Notes under the pieces: model-generated
What the model saw: only the letters and a program-made list of their open reading frames with translations
Databases searched by the model: none
What the model was told of the DNA's origin: nothing
From: PALSA-243 sp963743705
GTDB lineage: Bacteria > Acidobacteriota > Terriglobia > Bryobacterales > Bryobacteraceae
Assembly (NCBI GenBank): GCA_963743705.1
Contig: CAVUQS010000005.1
Coordinates: 248,001 to 312,000 of the forward strand
Direction of reading: 5' to 3'
DNA length: 64,000 nt
Made by a program: the position numbers and the translations under genes
Shown here: in pieces, positions 51,207 to 59,771 of the stretch
Layout of the letters: each line of letters begins with the position of its first letter
How positions within the stretch are numbered: position 1 is the first letter of the stretch

Positions 51207-53101
51207 CCGCCAGTGTGGCCAGCCGCGACGGAATGCTGCAGGAAATCCAAACGCTGCGCGCGGCGTGCAGCGACGCGGCGCAGGAATTCCGCGCGCAACA
51301 CGGCGAGCAAGCCGAAAAGTTCCGCTTAGTCGTGACCGAGGCCGTGAAGCACTATGTCACGGACTTCACCGCGGAGTTGAACCGGATTTCCGGCGGCAAC
51401 GCCGTCTGCGCCGATCTCGGCGAAAAGACCGCTTCCTATCTCGATTGGCTGCAGTGGACTTTCTGGGACCTTCCGCACTTCGCGATCGCGCTTTCCATTC
51501 CGCCCGAGCGCTTGCGCAAAGCGGTACAGACGTGCGGCATGGCGTATCTTTCGCTACGGATTTTCGACGACGTCATCGACCGCCACTTTACTTACAAGGG
51601 CCGCCACGGAACGCTGTTTTCACTGTTCGAACAGAGCCGCCTGTCGCATCAACGCGCGGAAGGTCTCACGATTCTCGCCGGCCTCCTGGTCTGCTTCGAC
51701 GGATTGTCGCGGCTTTCGGAGTCGGGTGAGGCCGAAGACCGCGCCATGCTGCGCAGTTCGCTGGACGCGCTGCGGCGGACAACCATCGGCGCCATTCTCG
51801 AAATGAGCCCGCGCGAAGATTGGGACGCCGATTACTACGAGCGCCTGGTGCAACTCAAGAACGTCGCGTTCTGGCAGGCGCTCTATGCGGGACTCGATCC
51901 GCGCCATGAATCGCCGCTCTATCCGTTTCTGGAGCGTTATTACGCCACCGCGCAGAAGCTCAACGACGTTCAGGATTTCGCAGAGGACGAGCGACGCGGC
52001 CAACCCAACCTCCTCTCGCTGCATCTGAGGCGCGACGGGGAAGCCGACAGCGGGCGCTATCCCGCGCGTGCCGAAGAGGAAATCGGCCGTAATTTTGCCG
52101 AAATGGGCCGGATGGCGGAGGCTCTCACCGCAACCTTGCGTCTGGCCGCGCTGATGAAATTGGGCGAGTCGCTCGAAGAAGCCTTGCAGATGGGCCTTTT
52201 CGCCGCGCCTCGCGAATCGGTCACCGCCGTCGAACCAGTGGTGGAGCAACCCGTCGGCTTGGATTGGTATTCGAACCTCGACGATGTCGTCCTCCGTCTC
52301 GGCGCCGACGTCCTCGAAGAGACCGGCTGCGCCGTATGCGGCGGCGCAACCCGCAAGCGCCTTTTCGAGAAACAGGGCTTCACATTCCACCGCTGCGCCG
52401 ATTGCGACCACGTGTATGTGAACCCGCGCGTCAGCGGAAGGGTTTCCGCGCGCATCGGACGCGAATTGGATACGCGCGACGTCGAGAGCGAGCTTCTCGA
52501 AGTACAGAAGTTCTACGCCGCGCCCATTTGTCATATCCTTCGCAGCCGCGCGCCGGGCCCGCGCCTCCTCGATATCGGCTTCGGACGCGGATATGTCTTG
52601 CAGCTGGCGAAGTCGTATGGCTTCGAAGTGTACGGTATCGAGACTTCGCCGCAACAGTTCGAAGCGCTCTATCCAAAGCTCGGCGATCGGCTGCATCTAC
52701 TTCGCGACGGTGAAACCGAATTGCCGTGGGAAGGCTTCGACGCGGTGGTGATTAGCCACGTTCTGGAGCACCTCGAGCGCCCGCAGGAACTTCTGGGCCG
52801 CGTGTTTCGCGCCATGAACCCGGATGGCGTGTTGTATGCCGCCGTGCCCGACATCGAGTCCTTGCAGTTCCAGCTTTTCGGCAAGAAGTGGGAAGTGATC
52901 TCACCCCTGGCGCACTTCCAGTATTTTTCGGTCAAGACGCTGTCTAAGCTGCTGGAGACTTCCTTGTTCATCGATCTGGAGCGCATCGATCACGAACCGG
53001 TAAGAGAAGAAATCGCTCCGCGTTGGATGAGGCTGTTGCGAAAATTGGGCGCGACGGACGCTGGCGAGTTGGCGATGGTGTGCCGTCGGCCGGGGTTGTA
53101 G
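51203..53101 (+). CDS. Isoprenoid-synthase-fold / SAM methyltransferase fusion
   Basis: A 632-residue two-domain protein. Residues about 1-350 look like a class I isoprenoid synthase (all-helical) with DDVID at 122-126 and NDVQD at 254-258, in FDDVIDRHF and LNDVQDFAEDERRGQPNLLS, the two metal-binding Asp-rich motifs. Residues about 375-632 are a class I methyltransferase headed by a zinc ribbon (Cys376/379 and Cys398/401), with motif I LLDIGFGRGYVLQL and SHVLEHLERPQELL. The fusion suggests prenyl-chain synthesis or transfer coupled to methylation. Not a known standard architecture to me. Confidence 0.75.
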   Translation: MTASVASRDGMLQEIQTLRAACSDAAQEFRAQHGEQAEKFRLVVTEAVKHYVTDFTAELNRISGGNAVCADLGEKTASYLDWLQWTFWDLPHFAIALSIPPERLRKAVQTCGMAYLSLRIFDDVIDRHFTYKGRHGTLFSLFEQSRLSHQRAEGLTILAGLLVCFDGLSRLSESGEAEDRAMLRSSLDALRRTTIGAILEMSPREDWDADYYERLVQLKNVAFWQALYAGLDPRHESPLYPFLERYYATAQKLNDVQDFAEDERRGQPNLLSLHLRRDGEADSGRYPARAEEEIGRNFAEMGRMAEALTATLRLAALMKLGESLEEALQMGLFAAPRESVTAVEPVVEQPVGLDWYSNLDDVVLRLGADVLEETGCAVCGGATRKRLFEKQGFTFHRCADCDHVYVNPRVSGRVSARIGRELDTRDVESELLEVQKFYAAPICHILRSRAPGPRLLDIGFGRGYVLQLAKSYGFEVYGIETSPQQFEALYPKLGDRLHLLRDGETELPWEGFDAVVISHVLEHLERPQELLGRVFRAMNPDGVLYAAVPDIESLQFQLFGKKWEVISPLAHFQYFSVKTLSKLLETSLFIDLERIDHEPVREEIAPRWMRLLRKLGATDAGELAMVCRRPGL

Positions 53102-53103
53102 CC

Positions 53104-54156
53104 ATGAAAGTGATGCTGCTCACAGCCGACTATCCTCCCGGCCTTTGGTCGGGCATCGGATCCGCGGTCGAGATTCAGGCCGCGGCGCTGGTCCATGCCG
53201 GCGCGGAGGTGCACGTCGTTCTTCCGCGGCGCCCGGCGACGAGCGAATTCACCACAAACGCTCCGCATCTTCATTCGCTTGACGGATCGCAATTTCCCAT
53301 CGATCCTCGCGAATTCGATTGGATACACGTGCACTCGTTGTCCCTGGCCGAATTAGCCGTAGAGATGCGGAAGCGTTTCCGCGCCCGGCTCGCTTACACC
53401 GCGCATTCGCTGATTTCGCGAGAGTTCGCGCCAGGGCCGGAATCCGAATTTTGGAGCAGGGTTCAACTCGCCGTCATGCGCGCCAGCGATGCCGTGATTT
53501 TCCTGAGCGAGAGCGAACGCACGGCAGCGCTCGAAATCGCGCCCGATCTGGCCGGCCGATCGCGCGTAGTCGCCAATGGCGTTCGCCCGCACCCGGCCGC
53601 TCCACGGCGCGACGCGCCTGGCGGCCCCGTCGTTTTTGCCGGGCGATTCGCCCGCAGCAAGGGCGTCAGGCTACTGGCCGAAGTTATGACCCTCCTGGTT
53701 CGCAAAACCGGCGTTCGCTTTGTGCTCGCGGGTGGCCACGGCGATACGGAATCGGAAGGACTCATTCGCAATACGTGTGCGCGGTTAGGCAGCGCGTGCC
53801 GGTTAGCCGGTTGGTTGTCCCCCGCGGCGTTGCGCGCGCTCTTCGTCCGGTCCGCGCTCGTCGTAGCGCCGAGCGAATATGAACCCTTCGGCATGGTCGC
53901 GTTGGAAGCCATGTGCATGGGCGCGCCTGTGCTCGCTGCGCGCACTGGAGGGTTGGCCGAGATCGTGCGCCCCGAATCGGGTGGGCTCCTGGCGGATTCG
54001 CGCGATCCGCGTGAGTGGTGCGACTGCGTGATGGCAATAATGACCGATGCCCCTGTCTGGCGTGCGCTTCACGAGCGCGGTCCTCAATACGTCACGAAAT
54101 TCTTTGACCCACGAATCGTCGCGCAGCGGCTGCTGGGAGAGGTCTATGTCTGCTGA
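53104..54156 (+). CDS. GT4-family glycosyltransferase
   Basis: A 350-residue GT-B retaining glycosyltransferase of family 4. The N-terminal acceptor half begins MLLTADYPPGLWSGIGSAVE, and the C-terminal donor half has VVFAGRFARSKGVRLLAEVM and the E-x7-E motif EYEPFGMVALEAMCMGAPVL, then AARTGGLAEIV. ATG 53104 follows the fusion's stop by two bases. The third glycosyltransferase-like gene of the locus. It overlaps the enoyl-reductase gene by 11 bases. Confidence 0.85.
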   Translation: MKVMLLTADYPPGLWSGIGSAVEIQAAALVHAGAEVHVVLPRRPATSEFTTNAPHLHSLDGSQFPIDPREFDWIHVHSLSLAELAVEMRKRFRARLAYTAHSLISREFAPGPESEFWSRVQLAVMRASDAVIFLSESERTAALEIAPDLAGRSRVVANGVRPHPAAPRRDAPGGPVVFAGRFARSKGVRLLAEVMTLLVRKTGVRFVLAGGHGDTESEGLIRNTCARLGSACRLAGWLSPAALRALFVRSALVVAPSEYEPFGMVALEAMCMGAPVLAARTGGLAEIVRPESGGLLADSRDPREWCDCVMAIMTDAPVWRALHERGPQYVTKFFDPRIVAQRLLGEVYVC

Positions 54157-54907
54157 TCCGCAGCAAGTCATTCTGATCACCGGCGGCACGCGCGGCATCG
54201 GACGCGCCATCGCGCTGCGCCTCGCTAAGGACCGCCCGCGGCACCTCCGTCTCGCCTATTGCATGAATCACGACGCGGCGCGGGCCACGCTGGCGGAGAT
54301 CCGTTCGCTCGGTGTGGATGCGTCCGCGGTGGTCTGCGACGTCAGCGACGAAAAGTTGCAAGGCGAAATGTTTCAGCAGATTCAGTCCGAGTTCGGACGC
54401 CTGGATATCTTCGTCGCCAATGCGGCCCGCACCGCCTTCCGCTCCGCCGTGGAAATCGACACGCGAAGCTGGCGCCGCACGATGCAATTGAATGCCGAAG
54501 CGTTCTTGGTCGGCGCTCAGATGGCAGCGCGCATCATGCGTACAAACGGCGGCGGGCGCATCATCGGGTTGAGCAGTCTGGGCTCGCGTTATTACACGCC
54601 CAAGTACGTTGCCTTGGGCGCCGCCAAAGCCGCCATCGAAAATCTCGCGCGTTATCTCGCGGTTGAGCTCGCGCCCGACAACATCAACGTCAACATCGTG
54701 TCGGGCGGCTTCATCGAAACCGACTCCATGAAGCTCATTCCGCAATATGACGACCTGGTCGGCCACATCGTTTCCCGCACGCCATCGGCGCGTCTGGGCC
54801 GGCCCGACGACTTGGCCGGAATCGTCGCCTTCCTCTGCCATCCCGAATCGGATTGGATACGCGGGCAGACGCTGATCGCCGATGGAGGCTATTCGCTGTT
54901 GTCTTGA
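54146..54907 (+). CDS. FabL-type enoyl-ACP reductase (SDR)
   Basis: A 253-residue short-chain dehydrogenase. NADP site TGGTRGIGRAIAL. The catalytic pair is Tyr154...Lys161, spaced Y-x6-K rather than Y-x3-K, in YVALGAAKAAIENLARYLAV. This spacing, the SSLGSRYY stretch, INVNIVSGGFIETD and the C terminus IRGQTLIADGGYSLL match enoyl-ACP reductase III (FabL). It would reduce the enoyl step of the operon's elongation cycle. A GGGAGAGG lies before the ATG, inside the previous gene. Confidence 0.78.
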   Translation: MSADPQQVILITGGTRGIGRAIALRLAKDRPRHLRLAYCMNHDAARATLAEIRSLGVDASAVVCDVSDEKLQGEMFQQIQSEFGRLDIFVANAARTAFRSAVEIDTRSWRRTMQLNAEAFLVGAQMAARIMRTNGGGRIIGLSSLGSRYYTPKYVALGAAKAAIENLARYLAVELAPDNINVNIVSGGFIETDSMKLIPQYDDLVGHIVSRTPSARLGRPDDLAGIVAFLCHPESDWIRGQTLIADGGYSLLS

Positions 54908-54918
54908 AGACTAAACCC

Positions 54919-55665
54919 ATGCCCGCACTACAAGGCCAATCCGCGATCGTGACCGGCGCCTCCCGGGGAATCGGACGAGCCATCGCGCTCGAACTCGCCC
55001 GCGAGGGCGCCGCCGTCGTCGTGAATTATCGCAGCCGCCAGGAAGACGCCGAGGCCGTGGTCTGCGAGATCCGGACGGCGGGTGGAACGGCCGAGTGCTG
55101 TGCCGGCGACGTCGCCAGCGAGGCCGACGTGCGCAAGCTCATCGCTTTCGCAGCGAGCACATTCGGCCGCCTGGACATCTTGGTCTGCAACGCCGGCGTG
55201 GTGCGCGACAATTTGCTCGGCGCGATGCGTCTGGAGGATTGGGACGCGGTGATGCAGACGAACACGCGCGGCGTGTTCCTTTCCATTCGCGAGAGCCTGC
55301 CGCATATGATGTCGCAGCGCTCTGGGAACATCATCGTGCTGTCGTCCATCTCCGCCGAGCGCGGCGGGCGCGGACACGCCAACTACGTTGCTTCGAAGGG
55401 CGCCGTCAACTCGATGGTGAAATCACTCGCGATTGAGTTGGCGCCACGCGGCATCCGCGTCAATGCCGTCGCACCGGGAATCGTCGTCACGGAAATGACG
55501 AACCGCATTCGCAATTTCGCCGAAGCGGAAATCATGGCGCAGATTCCCATGAAGCGGCTCGGGCAGCCGGAAGAGATTGCGCGCGCGGTGAGGTTTTTGG
55601 CGTCGCCCGACGCAAGCTATATTACCGGGCACGTTTTGAATGTTACCGGAGGGTTTGGACTTTGA
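54919..55665 (+). CDS. 3-oxoacyl-ACP reductase, FabG-type SDR
   Basis: A 248-residue short-chain dehydrogenase. TGASRGIGRAIALELAREGA binds NADPH, and CNAGVVRDN, Ser in VLSSISAE and YxxxK in YVASKGAVN give the catalytic set. PGIVVTEMTNRI and ITGHVLNVTGGFGL are as in FabG. It would reduce the beta-keto step. ATG 54919 lies 11 bases after the FabL-type gene. Confidence 0.88.
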   Translation: MPALQGQSAIVTGASRGIGRAIALELAREGAAVVVNYRSRQEDAEAVVCEIRTAGGTAECCAGDVASEADVRKLIAFAASTFGRLDILVCNAGVVRDNLLGAMRLEDWDAVMQTNTRGVFLSIRESLPHMMSQRSGNIIVLSSISAERGGRGHANYVASKGAVNSMVKSLAIELAPRGIRVNAVAPGIVVTEMTNRIRNFAEAEIMAQIPMKRLGQPEEIARAVRFLASPDASYITGHVLNVTGGFGL

Positions 55666-55683
55666 TCACCCATAGGAGAAAGC

Positions 55684-56271
55684 ATGGCCGACGCTAGCGT
55701 CACCCAGTTATCCCCGGACTTCGTGGAGGCGAAAGTTCTCGAAATCATCGCCAAGGCGATGGACCGTCCCGTCTCCGAGGTGAAGCCGACCTCTTCGCTC
55801 GAAGCGGACCTCGGCGCGCAGTCGCTCGACTTTCTCGATATCGCTTTCTCGCTCGAACGCGAGTTCCGCATCCAGTTCCCGCGCGCCGATTTTCTGCAGC
55901 GCGCCAGCGACCACTTCGGCGAGGAGAATCTGGTAAAGAACGGCGTCATCACCGATCTTGGCCTGAAGTTGCTCGAAAAGGGCATGCCCGAGATCAACCC
56001 CGCCCAGCTCACCTCCGGATTGCGTATTAACGAGGTGCGGCAGATGTTCGTAGTGGCGACGTTCATCCGCGTCGTCAAGCAACTGCTCGAAGCCAAGGCC
56101 TCTATGGACCGCACATGCCCCAAGTGCCAGGCCCAGATGAACGATTCCACCTCGCTTCCGGAATTGGTCTGCCCGGCCTGCGGGAATTCAGTTCCGCTTC
56201 CGTCGGGCGACGATGTCTTATTCCATCATCTGGTCAGTATTCAAAGCGCGGTCGGCGGAGAAACACGATGA
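55684..56271 (+). CDS. Acyl carrier protein with a C-terminal zinc ribbon
   Basis: A 195-residue protein, over twice the usual ACP length. Residues 1-90 are an ACP with the phosphopantetheine Ser47 in ADLGAQSLDFLDIAF. After a helical linker (about 95-140), Cys145/148 (CPKC) and Cys163/166 (CPAC) form a zinc ribbon. The extra domain may dock partner enzymes. AGGAGA precedes the ATG. Its stop overlaps the dehydratase start (ATGA). The Sfp-type enzyme upstream is the likely activator. Confidence 0.85.
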   Translation: MADASVTQLSPDFVEAKVLEIIAKAMDRPVSEVKPTSSLEADLGAQSLDFLDIAFSLEREFRIQFPRADFLQRASDHFGEENLVKNGVITDLGLKLLEKGMPEINPAQLTSGLRINEVRQMFVVATFIRVVKQLLEAKASMDRTCPKCQAQMNDSTSLPELVCPACGNSVPLPSGDDVLFHHLVSIQSAVGGETR

Positions 56272-56711
56272 GATTTCTTCTGGTCGATCGCATCACCCAC
56301 ATGGAAAAAGGCAAGCGCGCGGCCGGCATTAAGAACGTCACGCTCAGCGAAGATTTCTTCACGTTCCATTTTCCCGACCATCCCATCATGCCGGGCGCGC
56401 TGATTGCCGAGTGTATGGTGCAACTCGCCGATTGGACCGTGCGCGAGAGTGAAGATTTCGCCAGCGTCGCCGTGCCCAGCGCATTCGAGACTCTCAAATT
56501 CCACCATCTTGTACGACCAGGCGATCAGTTACGTCTCGAAGTGGAAGTCATCGGCAAACAGGATGGCGAGTATTCGTTTCGCGGCGAGGCCCGTTGCGGC
56601 GACAATCTGGTGTCGGCAGGCCGCTTCACCATGACCCTGCACGCGGCGGAAGAATTTCATCCGGCCGAAGAGGGCCGGCGTTTGTTTCAGATGATTCGGG
56701 ATCCGAAGTAG
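56268..56711 (+). CDS. FabZ-like 3-hydroxyacyl-ACP dehydratase 1
   Basis: A 147-residue hot-dog protein. FLLVDRITHMEKGKRAAG is the FabZ start, and FHFPDHPIMPGALIAECMVQ carries the catalytic His and Glu positions with the conserved PG turn. ATG 56268 overlaps the ACP stop. Probably pairs with the second hot-dog protein at 58015. Confidence 0.88.
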   Translation: MRFLLVDRITHMEKGKRAAGIKNVTLSEDFFTFHFPDHPIMPGALIAECMVQLADWTVRESEDFASVAVPSAFETLKFHHLVRPGDQLRLEVEVIGKQDGEYSFRGEARCGDNLVSAGRFTMTLHAAEEFHPAEEGRRLFQMIRDPK

Positions 56712-56719
56712 AGGCGGCG

Positions 56720-58018
56720 ATGATGAACGGAAACGGCAGTTCCCGGCGAGTCGTCGTGACCGGCGCGTCCATCGTTTGTTCGCTCGGCATGGATGTTTCG
56801 TCGGTATGGCAATCCGTGCTCGAAGGCCGCTCGGGCGCGGGCCCGATCCGCCAGTTCGATAGCAGCGCGTTCCCCGTGCGCATCGGCAGCGAAGTGGACC
56901 TGGGCGCGATCCCGCCCTGCGAGTTCGACGGCATCGGCAACTACTTGAGCCGGTCCGCGCGTTTCGGATTGCACGCCATGGACACGGCCTGGCGCGACGC
57001 ACGCCTGGATGAGGACGCCATCGACCACTGGCGCGGGGGCGTTTGCATCGGAGCGTCTACTTTTCCGGTGGTGGAAGGAAGCCTGCCCAATCCGCGCGAA
57101 CTGTTGGATGGAGACCGCTACAACGCCGACGCCTATCTCGCGATTTGCCGCGCCCGCCCCGATCTGCTCGCACAGCGCGATATTCCCGCAATTTCAACCG
57201 TCCTCGCGCTTCGCCGCGACCTCCGCGGCCCCTGCTGCACCGTGCAGAGCGCCTGCACATCCGCCACGCAAGCCATCGGCGAGGCCTTCCAAACCATTCG
57301 CCAGGGCAGCGCGGATTTCATAGTCACTGGTGGCACCGACAGCATGATGTCGATCATCTGCGTCACCGGGTTCACGCTGCTCGGCGCGCTCACGCAGCGG
57401 AACGATGCGCCTTCCAAAGCTTCGCGGCCGTTCGATCTGAAGCGCGATGGCTTTTTGATCGGGGAAGGCGCCGGCATCGTCGTGCTCGAGGAACTCGAGC
57501 ACGCGCGGCGCCGGGGCGCGCCGATCCGCGCCGAGATGATCGGATACGGCTCCTCTTCCGACGGCTACCGCTTCACCGATATCGACGTAACCGGCGTCGG
57601 CCCCGCGCGCTGCATGCAGGCCGCGTTACGCAGCGCCGGAATTCAGCCCGAAGACGTCGATTACATCAACGCCCACGGCACCTCCACCCCGCAGAATGAC
57701 GCGGTCGAAACTCTTGCGATCAAGAAAGCGTTCGGGGAATCCGCGCACAGCATCCCCGTCAGTTCCACCAAATCGCAAGTCGGCCACCTGGTTTGCGCGG
57801 CCGGCGGCGTCGAAATGATCTTCTGCATGCTGGCGCTCGAATCGGGCATCCTGCCACCGACCATCAATCACGAACATCCAGATCCGGACTGCGACCTCGA
57901 CTACATCCCCAACGAGCCGCGCGCCACACGCGCCAATATTGCAATTTCCAATTCTTTCGGATTTGGCGGCCAGAATGGCACGCTGGTGCTCAAACGTTGG
58001 GAGGAATCGCCGCAATGA
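56720..58018 (+). CDS. Beta-ketoacyl-ACP synthase, catalytically complete (KS)
   Basis: A 432-residue FabF/KS-alpha-type condensing enzyme. Active-site Cys179 in QSACTSATQA, His319 in NAHGTSTPQND and His356 in KSQVGHLVCAAGG are all present. SNSFGFGGQNGTLV is the glycine-rich end. ATG 56720 or 56723 is the start, nine bases after the dehydratase. Together with the Cys-less paralogue at 58482 it should form a KS/CLF heterodimer that makes a defined-length chain. Confidence 0.93.
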   Translation: MMNGNGSSRRVVVTGASIVCSLGMDVSSVWQSVLEGRSGAGPIRQFDSSAFPVRIGSEVDLGAIPPCEFDGIGNYLSRSARFGLHAMDTAWRDARLDEDAIDHWRGGVCIGASTFPVVEGSLPNPRELLDGDRYNADAYLAICRARPDLLAQRDIPAISTVLALRRDLRGPCCTVQSACTSATQAIGEAFQTIRQGSADFIVTGGTDSMMSIICVTGFTLLGALTQRNDAPSKASRPFDLKRDGFLIGEGAGIVVLEELEHARRRGAPIRAEMIGYGSSSDGYRFTDIDVTGVGPARCMQAALRSAGIQPEDVDYINAHGTSTPQNDAVETLAIKKAFGESAHSIPVSSTKSQVGHLVCAAGGVEMIFCMLALESGILPPTINHEHPDPDCDLDYIPNEPRATRANIAISNSFGFGGQNGTLVLKRWEESPQ

Positions 58019-58485
58019 GATTCCTCTTCTATGACCGCATGCTCGAAATGGAGCTCGGCAAACACGCCGTCGCGGTCAAAGCGATTTCTATTGGCGACGA
58101 ATTTTTGACGGCGCACTACAGCCGCCGCCCGGTGATGCCCGCCACTCTGACGCTGGAGTGCCTGACGCAAGTCGCCGGCTGGCTCTACATTGCAAGCAAG
58201 GATTTCGCCATCAGCACCGTGCTGGCGTTGGCGCAAGGCGTCACCATCCACGATCACGCGCGCCCCGGCGATCTGCTGCGGCTCGAAGTCTGGTTGATGT
58301 TTGAGCACCGCGACGGCGCCACGGTTCGCGCGTCCGCCACGCGTGACGGCAAGGAGATTATCTCGGTGGAGCGGCTTCTGTTTGCCAGCCGGCCTCTTCT
58401 CGAGCCCGAGAAAATCCGCAAATCGCGCGAGCTCTTCAGCTATTTGAGCGGCGGATTTTCGCTGACCCAAGGAGCGGGCGTGTGA
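58015..58485 (+). CDS. FabZ-like dehydratase 2
   Basis: A 156-residue hot-dog protein resembling the first dehydratase (MRFLFYDRMLEMELGKHAVA). The catalytic loop reads HYSRRPVMPATLTLECLTQV: His and Glu are kept but the usual PG turn is PA. It may be the partner subunit of a heteromeric dehydratase. Overlaps both neighbours by four bases. Confidence 0.82.
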   Translation: MRFLFYDRMLEMELGKHAVAVKAISIGDEFLTAHYSRRPVMPATLTLECLTQVAGWLYIASKDFAISTVLALAQGVTIHDHARPGDLLRLEVWLMFEHRDGATVRASATRDGKEIISVERLLFASRPLLEPEKIRKSRELFSYLSGGFSLTQGAGV

Positions 58486-59771
58486 GCGAACCGAGGATCG
58501 TGATCACCGGCGTCGGCGTCATTTCTCCACTGGCGCTGAATGCCGCGCGCCATTTCGATCGGCTGGTCGCCGGCGACTCCGCCATCGAGCGCCTCACCGA
58601 TCCCGCGTTTCGCAATTACCCTCCGATTCTTCAAGCCTCGGTCAAAGACTTCGACCGCCGCCTGATGATCGCCGATCGCATGCTGCGCAAGCTTCTCGCG
58701 CCCAGCCCGGCCTTCGCGCTCGCCGGCGCAAGCGAAGCATTGCAAGACTCCGGATTGCCCCCCGGCGGCCTGCTCGATTGCGGCCTCTACGTTGGCTCCG
58801 TGTGTCTCGATGCGAATCCGGAAGCGTTTATTCCCGCATTGCGTGAATCGCTGAACGGTAACGAAGAAGTAGACCTGGCGCGGTTCGCGACGCACGGGAT
58901 GAAGCTGGTCGATCCACTCTTCCTGGTGAAGTCGCTGCCCAATGCGGGCCTGTGTGCGATCGCGATTCAGCACCGGACGCTCGGCCCAAATGCTAACATC
59001 ACCAACGGATCGGTCTCCGGCCTGCAGGCCGTCATCGCTGCAGCGGAAGCGATTCGCCGCGGCGATGCCGATATTGCTCTTGCTGGCGGCTATGATTCAC
59101 TGCTGCGGATGGATTGCATCGCCGATCATCTGATCGGCGGACGTCTGGCGTCCACCACCAACGGCGCGAGCCATGCCTGCCGGCCTTTCGACCGCGCCCG
59201 ATCCGGCTATGCCGTCAGCGAAGGCGCGGCGTTCCTGGTTTTGGAAACAGAAGAGCACGCGCGCAGCCGCTCCGCGCGTATCTATGCCGAGTTCTGCTCG
59301 TTCAGCCAGACGGCTTTGCCGCGCGCGCTGGTCGATCCCGCCGCGGCCGATGCCAAGCCGCTGACCACCGCCGTGAAGCACGCGATGACATCGGCTAGCC
59401 TCGCCCCTCATGAGGTCGATTGCGTCTTCGGCGACGGTCTGGCAACACAATCGGGCGATGCGCGCGAAGCCGCGGCGTATGAAGCGATCTTTGACGGCGC
59501 TCAGCCTCCCTTTACCTGTCACACCGCCTCTTTCGGCTTCACCGGAGCGGCGGCCGGAGCCTTCTCGCTAGTCCACGCCATGATGGCATTCGAGCGCGGC
59601 ATCGTACCGCCGGTGATTAATTGCGACGATCCCGACCCCGAGCCCCGCATCAACGTCGTGCGCAGCCCCACCGTGTGCACGTTGCGGAACGCTGTTATCT
59701 GGACCTCCGACCAAGCGGTCAAGAATGCCGCCCTAGTCGTGAAACGCTATGACAACGGGAGCGGCGTATGA
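58482..59771 (+). CDS. Chain-length-factor-like ketosynthase lacking the active-site Cys
   Basis: A 429-residue KS-fold protein. It starts VITGVGVISPLALNAARHFD. At the nucleophile position the usual A-C-x-S-G is GSVSG, with Ser177 in place of Cys. The first His motif is FGDGLATQSGD and the second is TASFGFTGAAAG, so all three catalytic residues are absent. This is the pattern of a KS-beta/CLF partner, which sets chain length. It is paired with the active KS two genes upstream. Confidence 0.85.
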   Translation: MSEPRIVITGVGVISPLALNAARHFDRLVAGDSAIERLTDPAFRNYPPILQASVKDFDRRLMIADRMLRKLLAPSPAFALAGASEALQDSGLPPGGLLDCGLYVGSVCLDANPEAFIPALRESLNGNEEVDLARFATHGMKLVDPLFLVKSLPNAGLCAIAIQHRTLGPNANITNGSVSGLQAVIAAAEAIRRGDADIALAGGYDSLLRMDCIADHLIGGRLASTTNGASHACRPFDRARSGYAVSEGAAFLVLETEEHARSRSARIYAEFCSFSQTALPRALVDPAAADAKPLTTAVKHAMTSASLAPHEVDCVFGDGLATQSGDAREAAAYEAIFDGAQPPFTCHTASFGFTGAAAGAFSLVHAMMAFERGIVPPVINCDDPDPEPRINVVRSPTVCTLRNAVIWTSDQAVKNAALVVKRYDNGSGV

